Positions 14,028 to 17,763 of a stretch of DNA of 17,763 nt are shown piece after piece (within the stretch, counting starts at the first letter, position 1; each line of letters begins with the position of its first letter). The stretch lies in contig JBHGBF010000171.1 in the NCBI GenBank assembly GCA_041946865.1, positions 1 through 17,763 on the forward strand. Reading direction: 5' to 3'. Source of the stretch: RPQK01 sp041946865. GTDB taxonomy: Bacteria > Acidobacteriota > UBA6911 > RPQK01. The position numbers were made by a program, and so were the translations under genes. The notes below the pieces were generated by a model. It was not told where the DNA came from. It saw nothing but the letters and a program-made list of their open reading frames with translations, and did no database searches.

Positions 14028-15139
14028 TCTCACTGGTGGCGCCGGAGCTTGCGAGCCCCCGGCCGGGCAGACCCAAACCTGGAGTCTGCTCTGTCGACCC
14101 CTTCGAACCACCCGCCCCGCCAGGTGGCGCACAGCGCTCCGTTCTCCGCCCATACCTGCGGATCCGGGCAACAGCCGCACGGCTGTTGCCCTCACTCCTC
14201 CTCCCTTTGTGGATTGGACCCGCCGTTGATCAGTCCGAACAGGCTGCAAAACAGCGCTCCTCTCTCGCGCTAGCGCGTGCCGATTTCCGCGTCGTCGTGG
14301 ATACCGTGCTCCTCAGTGTCGGCGTGCACCGTCCCGATGGCCCGACAAACACTGAACTGACCCGTTCCGATTTTGTCGTTTTTGAAGACGGTATCCCTCG
14401 TCGCATTACTTACTTCTCGCCCACCAACAGTCCGTTGAGCGTTGTCCTGCTAGTTGACTCCAGTCAGAGCATGTCAATCGGAGCACTGCCGCAAGCCAAG
14501 AAAGCCAGCCTGCAGTTTGTCCGGGAAAGCCACCCGGACACTCAATTCTCCATCGTGGCCTTTAACGACGATGTCGTCAGGGTCCTGGACTTCACCAATG
14601 ACCGGGTCGCCATCGAGGGTGCCCTGAACAAGCTCGAGGCCAAAGGCGGCACCCGCCTGTATGACGGAATAAAAGAGGCCGTCGAGCACTGGGAACGAGC
14701 ACAGAACCGGGCCCGCGTCATCGTCCTGCTGACCGACGGGAGGGACGAAAACAGCACCACGGCACGAACCGAGATTGAGAGGCTCCTCGAAACGAGCCCA
14801 GTCACGTTGTTTCCGTGCGGTGTCTACAGCCCCGCCTACCGCCGCCTCTTCATGAACGATCGGAAGTACTACATGAAGCCGGACGTCGAGGAGAACCTAA
14901 ACCCGGTGTGGATCTTGCGGCATATTGCAGAACTGTGCGGAACCCAAGCGCTCTTCACGGAACCGGAGCGACCGCTCGAGCAGGCTCTGAGCGAAATCAC
15001 CTCGGAGCTGCAGCACCGATACCTGCTTGGTTTTGAACCCGCACCTTCGCTGGCCGACCCCCGCTACCGCACCATCGAAGTGCGGCTGAAGAACCACACC
15101 AACGCTCGTATTCAAGCCAGGCGCTGGTATGTGCGGTAA
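14015..15139 (+). CDS. VWFA-related domain protein, Acidobacteriota type
   Basis: A 374-residue protein with a von Willebrand factor A domain. A short beta domain (about 90-135; DFVVFEDGIPRRITYFS at 119-135) precedes it. The metal-ion site is D148-S-S150-Q-S152 in LLVDSSQSMS, with T213 in GGTRLYDG and D241 in LLTDGRDEN. ELQHRYLLGF (331-340) and a C-terminal beta stretch complete the family pattern, so a secreted metal-dependent adhesion or scaffold role is likely. The start is uncertain. The ATG at 14015 overlaps the barrel gene, giving a Pro-rich lead and a late hydrophobic segment (LLPSLLLPLWIG, 57-68). A non-ATG start nearer the signal-like RIRATAARLL is possible. Stop codon TAA lies in the mirrored array. 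Confidence 0.88.
   Translation: MGRVISLVAPELASPRPGRPKPGVCSVDPFEPPAPPGGAQRSVLRPYLRIRATAARLLPSLLLPLWIGPAVDQSEQAAKQRSSLALARADFRVVVDTVLLSVGVHRPDGPTNTELTRSDFVVFEDGIPRRITYFSPTNSPLSVVLLVDSSQSMSIGALPQAKKASLQFVRESHPDTQFSIVAFNDDVVRVLDFTNDRVAIEGALNKLEAKGGTRLYDGIKEAVEHWERAQNRARVIVLLTDGRDENSTTARTEIERLLETSPVTLFPCGVYSPAYRRLFMNDRKYYMKPDVEENLNPVWILRHIAELCGTQALFTEPERPLEQALSEITSELQHRYLLGFEPAPSLADPRYRTIEVRLKNHTNARIQARRWYVR
14166..14191. repeat. Perfect 12-bp hairpin inside the VWFA reading frame
   Basis: GGGCAACAGCCG (14166-14177) is followed by a 2-base CA gap and its exact reverse complement CGGCTGTTGCCC (14180-14191). It lies 139 bp after the barrel stop codon and just before the codons for the signal-like hydrophobic segment. 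It could slow ribosomes or RNA polymerase, or mark an untranslated leader if the real start of the VWFA gene lies further downstream. Confidence 0.75.
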
Positions 15140-15304
15140 AGCGTGACACGGTGACACGGTGACAGGGTGAGGGGGTGACAGGGTTCAGGGCCGAGAACCC
15201 GATTTAGTTCAGCCCAGCGCGACGTCAGTTCGTGACGCGGGTTTGAGCGCCCAAAACGGGACTCACCCTGTCACCCTGTCACCCTGTCACCCTGTCACGC
15301 TTTA
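15137..15304. repeat. Mirrored 8-bp tandem arrays between convergent genes
   Basis: The left arm begins TAAAGC (15137-15142) followed by six 8-bp units: GTGACACG twice, GTGACAGG, GTGAGGGG, GTGACAGG and GTTCAGGG (15143-15190). The right arm, read from the other strand, begins TAAAGC (15299-15304) followed by four perfect GTGACAGG units (15267-15298) and GTGAG (15262-15266). The two arms can pair over about 35 bases. The centre (15191-15261) also has partial pairing, AACCCG (15196-15201) with CGGGTT (15238-15243). The TAA stop codons of both flanking genes are the first bases of the arms. Confidence 0.9.
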
Positions 15305-16195
15305 GACCGGGCTTTCGCCGGCGAGGAACCTGTCCATACGCCGGCTTACCTCTGTGACATGGGTCTCATCGCCGCTCTTGACCTCAGCCGTGATCCACCC
15401 CGAGTATTCGACGTCGGCTAAGGCGCTTCGCACGGCCAGCCAGTCGATCCCCTGTGTTCTCCGGTCGTTCGGATCGAATTTCGGGTGATCGGTGCCTGGC
15501 TCGAAGCGTTTGATGTGGACTTTGATCAGTTCCTGGCCGATAGTTCGAATCCAGTCTTGCGGATAGCCGTTTTGCCCGAGATTGCCGATGTCGAAATACC
15601 CTTTGACGAAGGGGCTCCGGAACTCTTTTACGTAACGAACAAACTCGATGGGACTGAGCAGAAAACGGTTGCCCACATTCTCGATCGCGATGACGACTCT
15701 CAGATCTTTCGCCATCGACAGCAACTCTTTGATCTGCTTCTGCGATCGCTCGTAAACCTCGGCATAACGAACGCTGGGGGTCACTATCCCGGGAACAAGG
15801 AGAACGGTATCCGCTCCCAGATCATGGGCATTCCGGAGCGACACCCGAATACCGTTCACACACTTCTTGACGACTTCCGGATCGCTATCGGAAAGCGGGT
15901 ATTTCCAGTGATCGGAGTTCATGATGGAGTGGATCCGGACACCGGTTTTTTCCGACGCTTGTCTGTATTCATCGACCTCGGCCGGGGAGTAGAGCGTGTT
16001 CGGTTCGATGCCCTCAAAGCCTGCTCTCTTGGCCATTTCGAACTTCGCGAGGACGGGAATATCTCTAGGAAAGACACCAATGCAACAGGCCTTCTTCATC
16101 TTTGCCGGAACAGCCGCGGCCGGCTGGCCGACGTCGACAGAGTGCGAAGCGGCAAGACCGGCCGCCGAACTGGAAAGGAATTGTCTTCGATTCAT
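15302..16195 (-). CDS. Exported sugar phosphate isomerase/epimerase-like TIM barrel
   Basis: A 297-residue protein of the xylose-isomerase-like (AP endonuclease 2 fold) TIM-barrel family. The N-terminus MNRRQFLSSSAAGLAASHS is a Tat-type signal, so it acts in the periplasm. The metal-site residues of the family are all visible: E172 in IAIENVGN, D202 in GYFDIGN, H227 in IKVHIKRF and E271 in WITAEV. Enzymes of this family isomerise, epimerise or eliminate on sugars and keto-sugars. The start at 16195 is set by the Tat signal; the ribosome-binding site is poor and translation may be coupled to the upstream oxidoreductase, whose stop is 13 bp away. The two form an operon. The gene is convergent with the VWFA gene, and its stop lies in the mirrored array. 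The substrate is unknown. Confidence 0.92.
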   Translation of the reverse strand: MNRRQFLSSSAAGLAASHSVDVGQPAAAVPAKMKKACCIGVFPRDIPVLAKFEMAKRAGFEGIEPNTLYSPAEVDEYRQASEKTGVRIHSIMNSDHWKYPLSDSDPEVVKKCVNGIRVSLRNAHDLGADTVLLVPGIVTPSVRYAEVYERSQKQIKELLSMAKDLRVVIAIENVGNRFLLSPIEFVRYVKEFRSPFVKGYFDIGNLGQNGYPQDWIRTIGQELIKVHIKRFEPGTDHPKFDPNDRRTQGIDWLAVRSALADVEYSGWITAEVKSGDETHVTEVSRRMDRFLAGESPV

Positions 16196-16208
16196 AGGAT
16201 TGCTGGCC

Positions 16209-17411
16209 TCAGGATACGGCGTACGCCTTACGCTCGAGCTTCTGCTTCTCATCCCAGAGCTTCTTCCACTCTATCTCCTTGCGCCGATAAGCCGCCTCCC
16301 GCCCCAGGATCGTGGTAAAGGTCCCGTCGACCGCGTGCTGGGCGTCGGCACGCGGGTTACCCTCTCTGACGCTTGCTATGAAGGCCTCGTATTCGTTACG
16401 GCTGGCGTCGTCCTGGCCACCGGTCCATTCCCAGGGGTTTTTGCCCTCTATTTTCGTTCCTCCGCGGGCGTTGGTGAATGTGCCGTCATTGCCGAGGATC
16501 TGCTCGGAGCTGTCGTGGAACGTGCAGAACTGCCCGGACATGAAAGTAAGGTGAACAGCTCCCGGATACTCGAACGTGACGTTGAAGTGATCGAAGATGT
16601 CACCAATATACTTGCGCCACTTTCGGCCTCCATAGCCGTTAGCGCGTTCCGGATGTCCGCCTAGGACCCAGTCGCAAGCGTCCAGGTTGTGGATGTTCTG
16701 CTCGGTAATCAAGTCTCCGGATAACCAGCGGAAATAATACCAGTTCTTGGTCATCCAATGGAGCTCGTCGGGGAAATCGGCCCGTGCCCAGGTCCGCCCC
16801 TTCCACACATCACCGGTCAGATAAAATGCCCGTCCGGACACGATTGTGCCCAAAGCACCGGAGGCGATCCGTTTCTGGGCTTCCTGGTACGGCCTGCTGT
16901 ATCGACGCTGAAGCCCTACTACGACACTGAGTTTCTTCGTTTTGGCCGTCTGCGCGTCCGCCAAAACGCTGTGGCAGCCCCAGGTGTCGACCGCGATAGG
17001 CTTTTCCATAAATACGTGCTTGCCAGCCGCTACCGCAGCGTTAAATTCCAGGGGCCGAAAGCCGGGAGGTGTGGTCAGAATGGCCGCGTCAGCCTTCAGG
17101 TCGAGGACCTTCTGGTAGGCGTCAAAACCCAGGAAACAGGCCGCCTCCTCCAGTCCGAACGCCTGACGGGCCGTGTCGAGCTTCTCTTTGAAGACGTCGG
17201 CGACCGCGATGATTTTCCCACCCGCAGCCGTGAGGCCTTTCGCATCGGCTGTCCCGCGTCCGCCGGCCCCAATCCAGACGAACGTAACCGCGTCATTGGC
17301 CGCAGTCCCGCGGACCGACTGCGGCTTGATGATGGTGAAGGCGGCTGTGGCCCCCGCCACCGTCGTTGTCCTGATAAAATCCCGCCTCGAGACTCCTTCC
17401 TGCTTCTTCAT
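16209..17411 (-). CDS. Tat-exported Gfo/Idh/MocA family oxidoreductase
   Basis: A 400-residue NAD(P)-dependent sugar oxidoreductase. The twin-arginine signal is SRRDFI (8-13), then a hydrophobic stretch to about 30. The Rossmann motif is FVWIGAGGRGT (44-54), with IIAVADV (67-73) at the end of the second strand. Catalytic-lysine motif MEKPIAVD covers 135-142, and TEQNIHNLD (236-244) carries the active-site His 241 and Asp 244. It is only loosely similar to the other oxidoreductase in the window (228-1655), so the two are not a recent duplication. The ATG at 17411 follows AGGAGGGG five to six bases upstream; the longer frame to 17591 runs through repeat DNA. Paired with the TIM barrel downstream, it may form an exported route that oxidises a glycoside and then isomerises or cleaves it. 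Confidence 0.93.
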   Translation of the reverse strand: MKKQEGVSRRDFIRTTTVAGATAAFTIIKPQSVRGTAANDAVTFVWIGAGGRGTADAKGLTAAGGKIIAVADVFKEKLDTARQAFGLEEAACFLGFDAYQKVLDLKADAAILTTPPGFRPLEFNAAVAAGKHVFMEKPIAVDTWGCHSVLADAQTAKTKKLSVVVGLQRRYSRPYQEAQKRIASGALGTIVSGRAFYLTGDVWKGRTWARADFPDELHWMTKNWYYFRWLSGDLITEQNIHNLDACDWVLGGHPERANGYGGRKWRKYIGDIFDHFNVTFEYPGAVHLTFMSGQFCTFHDSSEQILGNDGTFTNARGGTKIEGKNPWEWTGGQDDASRNEYEAFIASVREGNPRADAQHAVDGTFTTILGREAAYRRKEIEWKKLWDEKQKLERKAYAVS

Positions 17412-17497
17412 TTGACCCCTCCTGTCTGGCCGAAGTATATCGCCTACCGGCTGCAAGTTACCAGTTGCGAGGGTCGCGACGGCTGACACACACACCC

Positions 17498-17573
17498 TGC
17501 TGGTAACACCTCCGTTTTTGGGGTGTTTGGTTGCTATGGAGCTTTCGGAGTCCATCATGCCCTTGGGGCACCC
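17498..17573 (+). repeat. Dispersed repeat, copy B
   Basis: Same layout as 12157-12229: GCTGGTAAC, CTCCGTTTT, variable bases, then GGAGTCCATCATGC and TTGGGGCAC. The GGAG at 17547-17550 and ATG at 17557 are correctly spaced, and a 67-codon open frame follows to TAG at 17758-17760. That frame reads through hairpins and into the terminal repeat, so it is not called as a gene. Confidence 0.65.
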
Positions 17574-17612
17574 GCGATCCCGAAAATTCAAGCGCTTTTA
17601 TCGGCACACTGG

Positions 17613-17701
17613 CCGGACTCTCCAGCTCCAGAGTCCGGTTGCCGGGCTCCGCGAGAGCCTGGCCAAAAGCGGCCGGCGCTGCCGGACTCTGGAGAGTCCG
17701 G
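17613..17701. repeat. Four CCGGACTCT boxes forming two palindromes
   Basis: CCGGACTCT at 17613-17621 faces AGAGTCCGG at 17630-17638. A second pair at 17682-17690 and 17693-17701 is separated by only two bases. The two palindromes are about 44 bp apart and end just before the right terminal repeat. Confidence 0.8.
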
Positions 17702-17705
17702 CCAC

Positions 17706-17761
17706 GGACTTTGGCGAAAATAAACAGATGTGTGAACGTTTTTTACGCCGAAGGCGTTAGG
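17706..17761. repeat. Right copy of the terminal inverted repeat
   Basis: Reverse complement of 1-55 with one extra base in the T-run (six T against five A). It ends two bases before the window end. See the left copy for interpretation. Confidence 0.9.
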
Positions 17762-17763
17762 CA

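Larger units (their letters stand above)
17412..17763. other. Gene-free contig end rich in repeats
   Basis: Upstream of the oxidoreductase gene there is no convincing conserved gene. From left to right it holds GTTACCAG (about 17456-17463) facing CTGGTAAC (about 17500-17507), dispersed repeat copy B, two hairpins built from CCGGACTCT, a GGCC/GGCC stem near 17661-17674, and the right terminal repeat. The promoter of the oxidoreductase operon should lie here, but none is clear. Confidence 0.55.

Noticed and set aside
15137..15304. CRISPR array
   Set aside because: The units are 8 bp, contiguous and without spacers, and reverse orientation in the middle.
1..17763. Circular element joined through matching ends
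   Set aside because: The ends match as an inverted, not direct, repeat, so they cannot be overlapped to close a circle. No replication gene is present.

Overview
The window looks like a contig from a moderately GC-rich member of the phylum Acidobacteriota. The best single clue is the von Willebrand factor A protein at 14015-15139, whose layout (DFxVFEDG pre-domain, DxSxS motif, C-terminal beta region) is that of the VWFA-related domain family typical of this phylum. Supporting clues are the Tat-exported Gfo/Idh/MocA oxidoreductases, the Sel1 protein, and a dead fragment of a CadC/OmpR-type winged-helix regulator. No rRNA, tRNA, CRISPR array, transposase, integrase, plasmid gene or phage gene was found. 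This is ordinary metabolic and envelope chromosome, but with an unusual load of small repeats between genes.

Layout. 1-227: contig-end repeat and short inverted and tandem repeats. 228-1655 (-): exported Gfo/Idh/MocA oxidoreductase, divergent from an SDR dehydrogenase (1705-2529, +). 2546-2688: MITE-like palindromic element. 2784-5203 (+): tight three-gene run of a two-module membrane sensor with PAS domain but no kinase, a CapA-like lipoprotein, and an OsmC-fold protein lacking its peroxidatic cysteine. 5246-5413 (-): frameshifted remnant of a winged-helix regulator. 5519-6232 (+): SIMPL-domain exported protein, convergent with a tandem alpha/beta-hydrolase (6428-8263, -). 8302-8399: mirrored 9-bp tandem arrays. 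8452-10816 (+): ROK-like sugar kinase of an atypical family, then a PIG-L deacetylase. 10866-11984 (-): glucose-dehydrogenase-like zinc enzyme with a zinc-ligand substitution. 12213-13085 (+): Sel1-repeat protein whose start signal lies inside a dispersed repeat. 13431-15139 (+): small outer-membrane barrel overlapping the VWFA protein. 15137-15304: mirrored 8-bp tandem arrays holding the stop codons of two convergent genes. 15302-17411 (-): exported Gfo/Idh/MocA oxidoreductase followed by an exported sugar-isomerase-like TIM barrel. 17412-17763: repeats and the inverted copy of the left end.

How the genes fit together. Most point to carbohydrate use: two Tat-exported sugar oxidoreductases, a TIM-barrel isomerase or lyase, an exported esterase-type hydrolase, a ROK-like kinase, an N-acetylsugar deacetylase and a sugar dehydrogenase. 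The oxidoreductase and TIM-barrel pair at 15302-17411 resembles exported oxidation-elimination routes for glycosides; this is inference. The sensor, CapA and OsmC-like genes appear to be one transcription unit with no obvious shared pathway.

No clearly new multi-gene system is visible. The most unusual material is the repeat DNA: two intergenic loci where short tandem arrays face each other as mirror images (8-bp and 9-bp units), a two-copy repeat carrying a ready-made ribosome-binding site and ATG, a 143-bp element with 37-bp inverted ends, and a 55-bp inverted repeat at the two contig ends.
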